Counted from the first letter of the stretch, positions 50,200 to 59,959 are shown. The stretch: DNA of 64,000 nucleotides from Streptomyces musisoli (GCF_016741855.1 NZ_JAERRH010000006.1:310001-374000); one strand, 5' to 3'. The notes: generated by a model from the letters alone, not told the origin. Numbers and translations: made by a program.

Positions 50200-51555
50200 A
50201 TGTCGTCGAATCCGGTCGCCGAGACCGTCGCCTCGCTGCTGCCCCGGGCCAAGGCGGAGCTGGCCGAACTGGTCGCCTTCAAGTCGGTGGCGGACTTCAC
50301 GCAGTTCCCCAGGAGCGAGAGCGAGGCCGCCGCGAACTGGATCGCCGACGCGCTGCGTGCCGAGGGATTCACGGACGTGGCCCTGCTCGACACCCCGGAC
50401 GGCACGCAGTCCGTGTACGGCTACCTGCCGGGCCCGGAGGGCGCCAAAACGGTTCTCCTCTATGCGCACTACGACGTGCAGCCCCCGCTCGACGAGGCCG
50501 GCTGGACCACCCCGCCGTTCGAGCTGACCGAGCGCGACGGCCGCTGGTACGGCCGCGGGGCCGCCGACTGCAAGGGCGGCGTCATCATGCACCTGCTCGC
50601 GCTGCGCGCCCTGAAGGCGAACGGCGGGGTTCCGGTGAACGTCAAGGTGATCTGCGAGGGCTCGGAGGAGCAGGGCACGGGCGGCCTGGAGCGGTACGCC
50701 GAGGAGCACCCGGAGCTGCTGGCGGCCGACACCATCGTGATCGGCGACGCGGGCAACTTCCGCGTCGGCCTGCCGACGGTCACCACCACGCTGCGCGGCA
50801 TGACCCTGGTCCGGGTGCGGATGGAGACCCTCGCGGGCAATCTGCACTCCGGTTCGTTCGGCGGCGCCGCCCCGGACGCGCTCGCAGCGCTGATCCGCGT
50901 GCTGGACTCGCTGCGGGCCGAGGACGGCACGACGACGGTCGACGGGCTGGACTCCACGGGGACGTGGGACGGCCTGGAGTACCCCGAGGAGCAGTTCCGC
51001 GCGGACGCCAAGGTGCTCGACGGGGTCGGGCTGATCGGCAACGGCTCGGTCGCCGACCGCGTCTGGGCCCGCCCCGCCGTCACCGTCCTCGGCATCGACT
51101 GCCCGCCGGTCGTCGGCGCCACCCCGTCCGTGCACTCCGGCGCACGCGCGCTGATCAGCCTGCGGGTGCCGCCGGGCATGGACGCGACGGAGGCGACCAA
51201 GCTGCTGGAGGCCCACCTCACGGCGCACACCCCGTGGGGCGTCCGGGTCACCACCGAGCAGATCGGCCAGGGCCAGCCCTTCCGCGCCGACGCCACCAGC
51301 CCGGCCTACCAGGCGATGGCCGACGCGATGGCGGTCGCCTACCCGGGCGAGACCATGCAGTACGCCGGTGAGGGCGGCTCCATCCCGCTGTGCAACACCC
51401 TGGCGGCCCTGTACCCGCAGGCGGAGATCCTGCTGATCGGCCTGAGCGAGCCGGAGGCGCAGATCCACGCCCTCAACGAGAGCGTGTCCCCCCGGGAGCT
51501 GGAGCAGCTGTCGGTCGCCGAGGCGCTGTTCCTGCGCAACTACGCGGCGGGCTGA
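50200..51555 (+). CDS. M20 family metallopeptidase (dipeptidase)
   Basis: 451 aa. Zinc/catalytic motifs LLYAHYDVQPP, GRGAADCKGGV, CEGSEEQGTGG, with the dimerisation domain after residue 190. Similar to CNDP-type dipeptidases. ATG 50200 fits AGGAG 7 bases upstream better than the GTG at 50194. Confidence 0.92.
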   Translation: MSSNPVAETVASLLPRAKAELAELVAFKSVADFTQFPRSESEAAANWIADALRAEGFTDVALLDTPDGTQSVYGYLPGPEGAKTVLLYAHYDVQPPLDEAGWTTPPFELTERDGRWYGRGAADCKGGVIMHLLALRALKANGGVPVNVKVICEGSEEQGTGGLERYAEEHPELLAADTIVIGDAGNFRVGLPTVTTTLRGMTLVRVRMETLAGNLHSGSFGGAAPDALAALIRVLDSLRAEDGTTTVDGLDSTGTWDGLEYPEEQFRADAKVLDGVGLIGNGSVADRVWARPAVTVLGIDCPPVVGATPSVHSGARALISLRVPPGMDATEATKLLEAHLTAHTPWGVRVTTEQIGQGQPFRADATSPAYQAMADAMAVAYPGETMQYAGEGGSIPLCNTLAALYPQAEILLIGLSEPEAQIHALNESVSPRELEQLSVAEALFLRNYAAG

Positions 51556-51574
51556 ACCCTTCTGCCCGGGGCAG

Positions 51575-51602
51575 AGGGCCCTCGCCCCCGGGCGGGGGCC
51601 CT
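51575..51602 (+). terminator. Hairpin after the M20 gene
   Basis: AGGGCCCTCGCC pairs with GGCGGGGGCCCT (one G.T) around a short loop; 20 bases after the stop and just before the next promoter. Confidence 0.55.
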
Positions 51603-51617
51603 GCCTACCGTCGGCGC

Positions 51618-52313
51618 ATGGACGTCATCGAACTGCTGCCCCGTCTGCACCTGCTGCGCTTCCCCGTCGGCCAGGCCTACCTCTGGCACGACGGCGACCA
51701 GTCGACCCTGATCGACGCGGGCCCGATCGGCTCCGGGCGGACGATCGCCGACGCGGTCACCGCACTGGGGCGCGCACCCCGGGACGTGCGACGCGTCGTC
51801 CTGACCCACTTCCACGAGGACCACGCGGGCGGGGCGGGCGAGTTCGCCGCGCTGAGCGGGGCCGAGGTGCTCGCGCACCATCTGGACGCCCCGTTCGTAC
51901 GAGGTGAACGGCCGGGTCCCGCACCGCGGTTCGAGGAGTGGGAGCGGCCGCTGCACGCCGAGGCGGTCCGGCACCTGCCCGGGGGCACCCCGGTGCCGCC
52001 GCCCGCGGTGACCGGCGTGGCGGACGGGGACGTACTCGGCTTCGGCGGCGGCGCGCACGTGGTCCACGTCCCCGGGCACACCGATGGCAGCATCGCGCTG
52101 TTCCTGCCGGCCGAGGGCGTGCTGTTCACCGGGGACACGGTGGCGGCCGCACCGGCCGACGGCACGCCGATTCCGGGCGTGTTCAACCTGGACCGCCCGC
52201 AACTCCTGGACTCGGTGAGCCGGTTGGCGGACCTCGATGCGGAGGTGGCCTGTTTTGGACACGGCGACCCGGTCATGACCGGCGCCGCCGCCGCGCTCCG
52301 CTCGCTCGGCTAG
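51618..52313 (+). CDS. MBL-fold metallohydrolase
   Basis: 231 aa. Zinc motif LTHFHEDHAGG, then VPGHTDGS, FTGDTV and FGHGDPV: a complete metallo-beta-lactamase-fold site of the glyoxalase-II-like type. TACCGT 8 bases before ATG suggests a leaderless mRNA. Confidence 0.9.
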   Translation: MDVIELLPRLHLLRFPVGQAYLWHDGDQSTLIDAGPIGSGRTIADAVTALGRAPRDVRRVVLTHFHEDHAGGAGEFAALSGAEVLAHHLDAPFVRGERPGPAPRFEEWERPLHAEAVRHLPGGTPVPPPAVTGVADGDVLGFGGGAHVVHVPGHTDGSIALFLPAEGVLFTGDTVAAAPADGTPIPGVFNLDRPQLLDSVSRLADLDAEVACFGHGDPVMTGAAAALRSLG

Positions 52314-52401
52314 ATCCTGTCCGCGGGTCCGGCGCCGCGCGGCCCGGGTCCCGGCCGGCCCGGCGCGATGCGGCCGACCGGTGCGGCCCCCGGCGCGCCC
52401 C

Positions 52402-52417
52402 GCCCGCTTCGGCGGGC
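52402..52417. terminator. TTCG-loop hairpin between convergent genes
   Basis: GCCCGC-TTCG-GCGGGC, a perfect 6-bp stem with a stable UUCG tetraloop, between the MBL and NUDIX stops. Likely serves the NUDIX gene. Confidence 0.5.
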
Positions 52418-52422
52418 CCCGG

Positions 52423-53466
52423 TCAGCCGACCGGCACGCCGGCTTCCAGGTAGAGCGCCGTGCCCCGCTCGCGCGCTCGCAGGGCCCAGCGCAGCCGCTC
52501 GTAGCGGACCGGGGGCAGCATCGCGGCGGCCTCCTGCTCCGAGGCGAACCGCCAGGCGCGCAGCTCCGGGCCGGGCAGGACCACCCGGGACGCCGCGCCG
52601 GACTCCAGCCGGCCCCCGTCGAACAGCAGCCGCAGCCCGCCGAAGCGGGGCGGGTCGGGCCGCTCCCAGTCCACGACGAGGAGCCGGGGTACCTCCCGCA
52701 GCCGTATCCCGGTCTCCTCGGCGACCTCGCGCATCCCGGCACGGGCCGGCGCCTCCCCCCGCTCCACCACGCCGCCGGGGAACTCCCAGCCGGGCTTGTA
52801 GGTGGGGTCGACGAGCAGCACCCGGTCCTGCTCGTCGAAGAGCAGCACCCCGGCGGCGAGCGTCTCGGCGGTCGGCTCGGGCGTCTGCACGATGTCGCAG
52901 GCCGGTACGGCACCGCTGCCGACGGCGTCGGCGATGCGGGCGGCGGTCTCGTACGGAGTGAGGGCGCTGGTGTCGAGCGGGTGGGCGTCGGCCGTGAGCC
53001 AGGCGGCGAGGGCGGCCCGGTAGGGCTCGATGTGGTCGTACGCCCACTGCCGCACCCGTATCTCGCCGTCGGGGGCCTCGGGCGGCACCTCCCGCCCGGC
53101 TATCCGCTCCCGCAGGATCGTTTCGGCCGGGGCGAGAAGCAGATGGTGCACGGAAATCCTGCGGGCGGCGAGGCCGCCGAAGATCTCGTCGCGGTACTCC
53201 TGACGGAGCAGGGTCATGGGCACCACCAGGGTGCCGCCCAGCTCGGCGAGCATCGCGGCGGCGGTGTCGACCACCAGCCGGCGCCAGATCGGCAGGTCCT
53301 GGAGGTCGCCGACCTCGGAGAGGCGCTTGGGCGGCAGCAGGTGCGTGAGCGCCCCGCCGATGACCTCGGGGTCGAAGAGCGCGCTGTTCGGGATCAGTTC
53401 GATCAGTTCACGTGCGGCGGTGGTCTTCCCCGCACCGAACGCGCCGTTGATCCAGACGACGGTCAC
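52423..53466 (-). CDS. P-loop kinase-NUDIX hydrolase fusion
   Basis: 347 aa. N-terminal AAA/kinase-like domain with Walker A INGAFGAGKTTAARE (about 5-20) and C-terminal NUDIX domain with GGVVERGEAPARAGMREVAE extended by ETG. Starts GTG 53466. Both activities act on nucleotides or related diphosphates; the fusion recurs in Streptomyces but the substrate is unknown. Confidence 0.88.
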   Translation of the reverse strand: MTVVWINGAFGAGKTTAARELIELIPNSALFDPEVIGGALTHLLPPKRLSEVGDLQDLPIWRRLVVDTAAAMLAELGGTLVVPMTLLRQEYRDEIFGGLAARRISVHHLLLAPAETILRERIAGREVPPEAPDGEIRVRQWAYDHIEPYRAALAAWLTADAHPLDTSALTPYETAARIADAVGSGAVPACDIVQTPEPTAETLAAGVLLFDEQDRVLLVDPTYKPGWEFPGGVVERGEAPARAGMREVAEETGIRLREVPRLLVVDWERPDPPRFGGLRLLFDGGRLESGAASRVVLPGPELRAWRFASEQEAAAMLPPVRYERLRWALRARERGTALYLEAGVPVG

Positions 53467-53618
53467 GGACTCCCCCTCTTCTGTTGGCCCCCTGAGGCTT
53501 GCCCGCTCCACCCTGCCACGGAAACCCGCTCCCGTTGAGGGCGCCTGCCCGCGCGCACACGAGAGTGCCGGCGCCCCATGCGGCCGGGCACCGGCACAAC
53601 GCCCGACGACAGCGGGCC

Positions 53619-53810
53619 TTACTCCTGCCCGAGGGGGTTCTCGTCGACGGCCAGGGTGCCGTCGTCGACGAGCTGGCCGACCGTGTCGAGGGCGGTCGAG
53701 ACCTTGGGGTCGTCGAGGGGGGCGCCGCCCGCCGCGTGGGACGGGGTGACGGCGGCGACCACGAATCCGGTGGCGAGGGTGGCGATGGCGAGCATGCTGC
53801 GCTTCTTCAT
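53619..53810 (-). CDS. Small secreted protein
   Basis: 63 aa. Clear Sec signal peptide MKKRSMLAIATLATGFVV ending ATPSHA-like TPSHA, leaving a mature acidic peptide of about 37 residues (PKVSTALDTVGQLVDD). Unrecognised; resembles short Streptomyces secreted proteins of unknown function. Confidence 0.75.
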   Translation of the reverse strand: MKKRSMLAIATLATGFVVAAVTPSHAAGGAPLDDPKVSTALDTVGQLVDDGTLAVDENPLGQE

Positions 53811-54035
53811 GCGCTGATCAACTGTGTGGGACCGCCCGGGGTCACGCCGATCACCGCGGTTTCGCCGACCGATCTCGCAGTCCCGGCCCAGGGGGAAGCG
53901 AACACATCCGAACGACTGGAACCCCTCAGCTCCGACCTCTTCCAACAGACTCCGACACGTCCTACCGTAAACGCGCACCGATGACGCGTACATGCCGTCA
54001 TCCCGCCGTTCGCGAGTTGGAGAGGAACGTCGACG

Positions 54036-56111
54036 ATGCGTCACCCTCACAGCCGCACCACCCGCCGCAGAGTGGCCGGAGCACTCACCGCAGCACTGCT
54101 GTGCGCCGCGGGACTCGCCGCCCCCGCCCTGGCGGCCCCCGCCGCAACCCCCGCGGAGCCCGCCGCCCCCGCCCTGGCGGCCTCCGCCGCAACCCCCGCG
54201 GCGCCCGCCGCCCCCGCCCTGGCCGACGGCCTCGCCCTCACCCCGCCGATGGGCTTCAACAACTGGAACTCCACGCACTGCCGGGCCGAGTTCAACGAGG
54301 CCATGGTCAGGGGCATGGCCGATCTCTTCGTGACGAAGGGCCTGAAGGACGCGGGCTACCGGTACGTCAACCTGGACGACTGCTGGGCCCTGCCGAACCG
54401 CGACGCGAGCGGCAAGCTGGTGCCCGACCCCGTGCGGTTCCCCGGCGGCATCAAGGCGGTCGCGGACTACGTGCACGCCAAGGGCCTCAAGCTCGGCATC
54501 TACACCAGCGCCGGCACCAAGACCTGCAACAGCGCGGGCTTCCCGGGCGCCCTGGGCCACGAGTACAGCGACGCGCGGCAGTTCGCCGACTGGGGCGTCG
54601 ACTACCTGAAGTACGACAACTGCAACAACCAGGGCGTGGACGCCGAGCAGCGCTACCGCACCATGCGGGACGCGCTTCAGGCGACCGGACGGCCCATCGT
54701 CTACAGCATCTGCGAATGGGGCGAGAACAAGCCGTGGGAGTGGGCCGCGGACGTCGGCCACCTGTGGCGGACCACCGGGGACATCAGCGACGGCTGGAAC
54801 TCGATGCTGTCGATCCTGAAGCAGAACCTCCCGCTCGCGCCGTACGCGGGCCCCGGCCACTGGAACGACCCCGACATGCTGGAGGTCGGCAACGGCGGTA
54901 TGACCGACACCGAGTACCGCTCCCACTTCTCGCTCTGGTCGGTCATGGCCGCGCCGCTGCTCATCGGCACCGACCTGCGCAAGGCCTCCCAGGCGACCTT
55001 CGACATCCTGGACAACAAGGAGGTCATCGCCGTCGACCAGGACCCGCTCGGCAAGCAGGGCGCGGTGGTCTCCTCCGCGGGCGGGCGCTGGGTCGTCGCC
55101 AAGGAGATGAAGGACGGCAGCCGCGCGGTGGCCCTCTTCAACGAATCCGGCACCGCCCAGCGGATCGCCACCACCGCGAACGCCGTCGGCCTGCCCGACG
55201 CCGACGGCTACACCCTGCGCGACCTGTGGCAGCACCGCGGCTACAACACCGCCGGGACCATCGCGGCCACCGTCCCGGCCCACGGCACGGTCCTGCTGCG
55301 CGTCTCGGCCGACCCGCGCTGGGCCGACCAACCGCCCGCCGTCGAACTCGGCCTGGACGGCAGCCCGTTGCTGGAGGCGGCCAAGCCGGCCACGCTGACC
55401 AGCACCGTCACCGACCTGGGGCGCACGCCCGCGCGGCGGGTGTCCGTGACGCTGACCGGCCCCGCCGGCTGGACCGTACGGGCCACCTCGGCGACCTCGG
55501 CCGCCACCCTGCCCACCGGCCGGACACTGCGCACCGGCTGGCTGGTGACCGCCCCGGCCGGCACCCCGGCCGGTTCCTACGGCCTCACGCTGCGCACGGG
55601 TCACCGCTCACCGTCCGGCACGCCGGTCACCACCACGCTCCCGCTGACCGCGTCCGTCGCCGTGCCCCCGCCCTCCGGCACGTCGTACCTCGGCGACCTG
55701 CCGTGGCTGTCGGCGACCAGCGGCTGGGGGCCGGTGGAGCACGACACCAGCAACGGGGAGAGCGACCCCGGCGACGGCCACCCGCTCACCGTCGGCGGGA
55801 CGGTCTACGCCAAGGGACTCGGCGTCCACGCGCTCAGCGACATCTCCTTCTACACCGGCAGGGCCTGCGAGAAGGTCACCGCCTCCGTCGGTGTGGACGA
55901 CGAGAAGGGCACGAAGGGCACCGTCGCCTTCGAGATCTGGGCGGACGACACGAAGGCCGCGGCCACGGGCGTCCTGACCAACGCGATGCCCGCCGAACCG
56001 GTCACCGCCGACATCACCGGCGCGCAGGTGGTCCGGCTCGTCGTCACCGACGGCGGGGACGGCATCGACTCGGACCACGCCGACTGGGCGGACGCGCGGC
56101 TGAGCTGCTGA
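54036..56111 (+). CDS. Secreted GH27 alpha-galactosidase with NPCBM domain
   Basis: 691 aa. Signal peptide, then GH27 barrel: TPPMGFNNWNSTHC, nucleophile Asp in YLKYDNCNNQ, acid/base Asp in GHWNDPDML. Next a beta-sandwich/NPF-type domain and a C-terminal NPCBM carbohydrate-binding domain (GGTVYAKGLGVHALSDISF). Hydrolyses alpha-galactosides outside the cell. The signal-peptide end is tandemly repeated, giving three APALA cleavage motifs. It may be controlled by the LacI gene nearby. Confidence 0.93.
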   Translation: MRHPHSRTTRRRVAGALTAALLCAAGLAAPALAAPAATPAEPAAPALAASAATPAAPAAPALADGLALTPPMGFNNWNSTHCRAEFNEAMVRGMADLFVTKGLKDAGYRYVNLDDCWALPNRDASGKLVPDPVRFPGGIKAVADYVHAKGLKLGIYTSAGTKTCNSAGFPGALGHEYSDARQFADWGVDYLKYDNCNNQGVDAEQRYRTMRDALQATGRPIVYSICEWGENKPWEWAADVGHLWRTTGDISDGWNSMLSILKQNLPLAPYAGPGHWNDPDMLEVGNGGMTDTEYRSHFSLWSVMAAPLLIGTDLRKASQATFDILDNKEVIAVDQDPLGKQGAVVSSAGGRWVVAKEMKDGSRAVALFNESGTAQRIATTANAVGLPDADGYTLRDLWQHRGYNTAGTIAATVPAHGTVLLRVSADPRWADQPPAVELGLDGSPLLEAAKPATLTSTVTDLGRTPARRVSVTLTGPAGWTVRATSATSAATLPTGRTLRTGWLVTAPAGTPAGSYGLTLRTGHRSPSGTPVTTTLPLTASVAVPPPSGTSYLGDLPWLSATSGWGPVEHDTSNGESDPGDGHPLTVGGTVYAKGLGVHALSDISFYTGRACEKVTASVGVDDEKGTKGTVAFEIWADDTKAAATGVLTNAMPAEPVTADITGAQVVRLVVTDGGDGIDSDHADWADARLSC
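54120..54235. repeat. 45-bp tandem repeat at the signal-peptide end of the alpha-galactosidase
   Basis: Units start at 54120, 54165 and 54210 (GCCCCCGCCCTGGC), two full copies and a partial. Each full unit encodes 15 residues of APALAAPAATPAEPA type. Confidence 0.9.
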
Positions 56112-56112
56112 G

Positions 56113-56223
56113 CCACCGGCCACCGAGCCACCAGGCCGCCAGGCCACCAGGCCACCAGGCCACCAGGCCACCAGGCCACCAGGCCACCAGGCCGCCAGGC
56201 CGCCAGGCCGCCAGGCCACCGAC
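56113..56223. repeat. 9-bp tandem repeat (CCACCAGGC)n
   Basis: About ten consecutive copies of CCACCAGGC with CCGCCAGGC variants, filling the gap between the alpha-galactosidase and ROK kinase stops. A minisatellite likely to vary between strains. Confidence 0.92.
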
Positions 56224-56225
56224 GC

Positions 56226-57179
56226 CTACACGCTCGCCGCGGTCGCGTCCGGCCTGCGGGCCAACGCCGCCGCGGCGGCGCCGACCAGGCCCGCGTCGGT
56301 GCCCATCTGCGCGGGTACGACGGTCAGCCGCCGCACGAAGGACAGGGTCGCGTAGTCGGTGAGGGCCTTGCGCAGGGGGGTGAACAGGATCTCGCCCGCC
56401 TTGCCGACACCCCCGCCGATCACCGCGATGTCGATCTCGACCAGGGTCGCGGTGGCCGCGATTCCGGCGGCCAGCGCCTGCGCCGCCCGCTCGAAGGAGG
56501 CCACGGCGACCGGGTCGCCCGCGCGGGCGGCGGCGGCCACCGCGGCGGCCGAGGTGTCCCCGTCGGGACCCGGGCACCAGCCCTGCTCCCGCGCCCGGCG
56601 GGCGATGTTGGGGCCGCTGGCGATGCGCTCCACGCAGCCGCGCGCTCCGCACGGGCAGGGATCGCCGTCGAGGTCGACGCTGATGTGGCCGATGTGGCCG
56701 GCGTTGCCCGTCGGACCGGGGTGCAGCCGCCCGCCGAGGACCAGGCCGCCGCCGACGCCCGTCGAGACCACCATGCACAGCGCGTTGTCGTGGCCGCGGG
56801 CGGCGCCCTGCCAGTGTTCGGCCGCCGTGATCGCGACGCCGTCGCCGATCAGCTCGACCGGCAGGCCTCCGGTGGCCGCACTCACCCGGTCGACCAGCGG
56901 GAAGTCACGCCAGCCCGGCACGTTCACCGGACTCACGGTGCCAGCCGAGGCGTCCACCGGGCCGGCGCTGCCGATGCCGATCGAGCCGGCGCGTCCCCAC
57001 AGGGGCGACCCGGCGAGGTCGCCGAGCACCTCCTCGACGGCCCGCATGACCGTTTCGCCGTCCTGCTGGGCGGGCGTGGCGCGCTGGGACCGGGCCAGGA
57101 TCCGTCCGTCGCCGTCCACCAGCGCGCCGGCGATCTTGGTGCCGCCGATGTCCAGGGCCGCCACGAAATCGGTGTGCAT
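56226..57179 (-). CDS. ROK family sugar kinase (glucokinase-like)
   Basis: 317 aa without HTH, so a kinase: ATP motif LDIGGTKIAGALVDGDG, GTGVGGGLVLGG, zinc motif CPCGARGCVERIASG, GHIGHISVD. Phosphorylates glucose or a related hexose. Divergent from the LacI regulator with a palindrome between, so it is likely part of the same sugar response as the alpha-galactosidase. Confidence 0.9.
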   Translation of the reverse strand: MHTDFVAALDIGGTKIAGALVDGDGRILARSQRATPAQQDGETVMRAVEEVLGDLAGSPLWGRAGSIGIGSAGPVDASAGTVSPVNVPGWRDFPLVDRVSAATGGLPVELIGDGVAITAAEHWQGAARGHDNALCMVVSTGVGGGLVLGGRLHPGPTGNAGHIGHISVDLDGDPCPCGARGCVERIASGPNIARRAREQGWCPGPDGDTSAAAVAAAARAGDPVAVASFERAAQALAAGIAATATLVEIDIAVIGGGVGKAGEILFTPLRKALTDYATLSFVRRLTVVPAQMGTDAGLVGAAAAALARRPDATAASV

Positions 57180-57280
57180 CAGAGTCAGGTCTCCCCGTTG
57201 AAGCTTGAGAAAAAGAGGCAGGCCGGTCAAGCGGTGGGGGCGCAGGCCGGAGACAGCGGTGGACAGTCTCTCTCGCATCT

Positions 57281-57292
57281 GACAACGTTGTC
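57281..57292. promoter_or_regulatory. LacI-type operator
   Basis: Perfect 12-base palindrome GACAACGTTGTC with the central CG typical of LacI/GalR sites, between the divergent ROK kinase and LacI genes. Confidence 0.75.
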
Positions 57293-57385
57293 CAGGCTCT
57301 ATGCTCGACGCCACATCCTCATACAAGCCCACGGATCGCGCACTACCCCGGTGCGAGAGACTGACGAGAGACAGGACAGCGCATC

Positions 57386-58435
57386 GTGCCCGAGACCACC
57401 CGCCGCGCGGACCGCCTTCCCGGGACGCGGTACGGCAACCGCCCGACGATGAAGGACGTGGCGGCGCGTGCCGGAGTCGGGCTGAAGACGGTCTCCCGGG
57501 TGGTCAACGGCGAGCCCGGGGTCACCCCGGACACCGAGCGCCGGGTCCAGGAGGCGATCGACGCCCTCGGCTTCCGCCGCAACGACAGCGCCAGGGTGCT
57601 GCGCAAGGGCCGCACGGCGAGCATCGGCCTGGTCCTGGAGGACCTCGCGGACCCGTTCTACGGGCCGCTCAGCCGCGCCGTGGAAGAGGTGGCCCGCGCC
57701 CACGGCGCCCTGCTGATCAACGGCTCCAGCGCCGAGGACCCGGAGCGCGAGCAGGAGCTGGCGCTGGCCCTGTGCGCGCGGCGGGTGGACGGCCTGGTGG
57801 TGATCCCGGCCGGGGACGACCACCGCTATCTGGAGCCGGAGATCAGGGCCGGCGTGGCCACCGTGTTCGTGGACCGCCCGGCCGGGCGGATCGACGCCGA
57901 CGTGGTGCTGTCCGACAACTACGGCGGTGCCCGCGGCGGCGTCGCCCACCTCATCGCGCACGGCCACCGCCGGATCGGTTTCATCGGCGACATGCCCCGC
58001 ATCCACACCGCGGCCGAGCGGCTGCGGGGGTACCGGGCGGCCATGGAGGACGCCGGCATAACCGTCGAGGGGCACTGGATGTCCCTCGGGGTGACCAGCC
58101 CGGACCGGGTGCGGCGGGCGGCGGAGGAGATGCTGTCCGGCACCGACCCCGTCACCGCGATCTTCACCGGCAACAACCGGGTGACGGTCACCGTCATCCG
58201 GGTCCTCGCCGAGCACTCCCGGCCGGTCGCGCTCGTCGGCTTCGACGACATCGAGCTGGCCGATCTGCTGCAGCCGGGTCTCACGGTCGTCGCCCAGGAT
58301 TCCGCGGCCCTCGGCCGTACCGCCGCCGAGCGCCTCTTCCGCCAGCTGGACGGCACGCTCGTCGCACCGGAGCGGATCGAGCTGCCGACCCGCCTGATCA
58401 CCCGCGGCTCGGGCGAACTGCCGCCGGCGGACTGA
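57386..58435 (+). CDS. LacI family transcriptional regulator
   Basis: 349 aa. HTH TMKDVAARAGVGLKTVSRVV and hinge RNDSARVLRKGRT, then periplasmic-binding-like sensor domain. GTG 57386. Likely binds the palindrome at 57281 and controls itself and the ROK kinase. Confidence 0.93.
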   Translation: MPETTRRADRLPGTRYGNRPTMKDVAARAGVGLKTVSRVVNGEPGVTPDTERRVQEAIDALGFRRNDSARVLRKGRTASIGLVLEDLADPFYGPLSRAVEEVARAHGALLINGSSAEDPEREQELALALCARRVDGLVVIPAGDDHRYLEPEIRAGVATVFVDRPAGRIDADVVLSDNYGGARGGVAHLIAHGHRRIGFIGDMPRIHTAAERLRGYRAAMEDAGITVEGHWMSLGVTSPDRVRRAAEEMLSGTDPVTAIFTGNNRVTVTVIRVLAEHSRPVALVGFDDIELADLLQPGLTVVAQDSAALGRTAAERLFRQLDGTLVAPERIELPTRLITRGSGELPPAD

Positions 58436-58635
58436 ACCCACCACACCGGGGCGCCGCCCACGGCCGGCGGCGCCGCCGGCCGACCGAGTACGGCGCACAC
58501 CGCGGGGCCGGCGAGGCCGCCGGGCCGGAAGACCTGACCTGGTGGAGCGGGCGACGGTCGCAGCAGACCGGGCCGGGACGCCCGCGCCGCAGCGCCGGTG
58601 CCGGCCCGGGCCGCGGCGCGGACTGGTGGAGTCGC

Positions 58636-59934
58636 CTACTGCGCGGCGGCCGTGAGGTCGCCGCGCCGGGGTGCCGCGAAGCCCTCCAGGTCGGCGCGGG
58701 TCAGGCCGCTGAGGCGGGCGACCTCGGCGATGTCCAGGGCGCCGCAGTCCAGGCCGCGCAGGAGGTAGCCGCTGAGCGCCTTGGCGGTGGCGGGCTCGTC
58801 CATGACGTCGCCGCCGGCCCGGTTGGCGTACCGGGCGAGGCGGCCCGCGGCCTGCTCGAAGCCCTCGCGGTAGAAGGCGAAGACGGCCGCGTACCGGGTG
58901 GGGATGTGGCCGGGGTGCATGTCCCAGCCCTGGTAGTAGGCGCGGGAGAGGGCGCGGCGGGTGAGGCCGTAGTGCAGCCGCCAGGCGTCGTGGACCTTGG
59001 CGGTCGGGCCGACGGGCAGGACGTTGGTGGATCCGTCGGAGACGCGGACGCCGGTGCCGGCCGCCGCGACCTGCATGATCGCCTTGGCGTGGTCGGCGGC
59101 GGGGTGGTCGCTGGCCTGGTAGGCCGCGGAGACGCCGAGGCAGGCGCTGTAGTCGAAGGTGCCGTAGTGGAGGCCGGTGGCGCGGCCCTCGGCGGCCTGG
59201 ATCATGCGGGCGACCGTGGCGGTGCCGTCGGTGGCGAGGATGGACTGGCTGGTCTCGATCTGGATCTCGAAGCCCAGCCGGCCGGCGTCCAGGCCGTGCA
59301 CCTTCTCGAAGGCCTCCAGGAGGCGGACGAAGGCGCCGACCTGCTCGGGGTAGGTCACCTTCGGCAGGGTGAGGACGAGGCCGTCGGGCAGGCCGCCGGC
59401 CTCCATCAGGCCGGTGAGGAAGACGTCCAGGGTGCGGATGCCCCGGTCGCGTACGGGGGCCTCCATGCACTTCATGCGGATGCCCATGTACGGCGCCGCC
59501 GTGCCGTTCCGGTACGCCTCGGCGATCAGACGGGCGGCGCGGGCGGCCGCCGCGTCCTCCTCGGCGTCGGGGCGGGGGCCGTAGCCGTCCTCGAAGTCGA
59601 CGCGCAGGTCTTCGATCGGCTCGCGCTCCAGCTTGGCGCGGACGCGGGAGTGGACCGGCTCGGCGAGGTCGTCGGCGAGGCCGAGGACGGCCGCGAAGGA
59701 GGAGGCGTCGGGAGCGTGCTCGTCGAGCAGGGCCAGGGCCTGGTCGCCCCAGGTGCGCAGGGTGTCGGCGGCGAAGGCGTCACCGGGGACGTAGACGGTG
59801 TGGACGGGCTGCCGGGTGCCCGGGTCCCCGGGGTAGCGGCGCTCCAGCTCCGCGTCGACCGGTGCGAGGGAGGCGCTGATCTCCTCGCTGACGGTGCCTG
59901 CGAGGCTCGTCGCCACCTTCTCCTGCTGACCCAT
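58636..59934 (-). CDS. DUF6986 / HpcH-like aldolase-superfamily protein
   Basis: 432 aa. Contains LRVDFEDGYGPRPDAEE, MGIRMKCMEAPVRDRG and FEIQIETSQSIL, features of the citrate-lyase-beta/malate-synthase-like aldolase fold; annotated as DUF6986 in Streptomyces, sometimes near glyoxylate or allantoin genes. Function not established. Preceded by an inverted repeat. Confidence 0.85.
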   Translation of the reverse strand: MGQQEKVATSLAGTVSEEISASLAPVDAELERRYPGDPGTRQPVHTVYVPGDAFAADTLRTWGDQALALLDEHAPDASSFAAVLGLADDLAEPVHSRVRAKLEREPIEDLRVDFEDGYGPRPDAEEDAAAARAARLIAEAYRNGTAAPYMGIRMKCMEAPVRDRGIRTLDVFLTGLMEAGGLPDGLVLTLPKVTYPEQVGAFVRLLEAFEKVHGLDAGRLGFEIQIETSQSILATDGTATVARMIQAAEGRATGLHYGTFDYSACLGVSAAYQASDHPAADHAKAIMQVAAAGTGVRVSDGSTNVLPVGPTAKVHDAWRLHYGLTRRALSRAYYQGWDMHPGHIPTRYAAVFAFYREGFEQAAGRLARYANRAGGDVMDEPATAKALSGYLLRGLDCGALDIAEVARLSGLTRADLEGFAAPRRGDLTAAAQ

Positions 59935-59959
59935 CCCACACCCTCCAAGCTTTCCGCTC

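Noticed and set aside
56113..56223. CRISPR-like array
   Set aside because: The units are 9 bases, contiguous and without spacers; a simple minisatellite.
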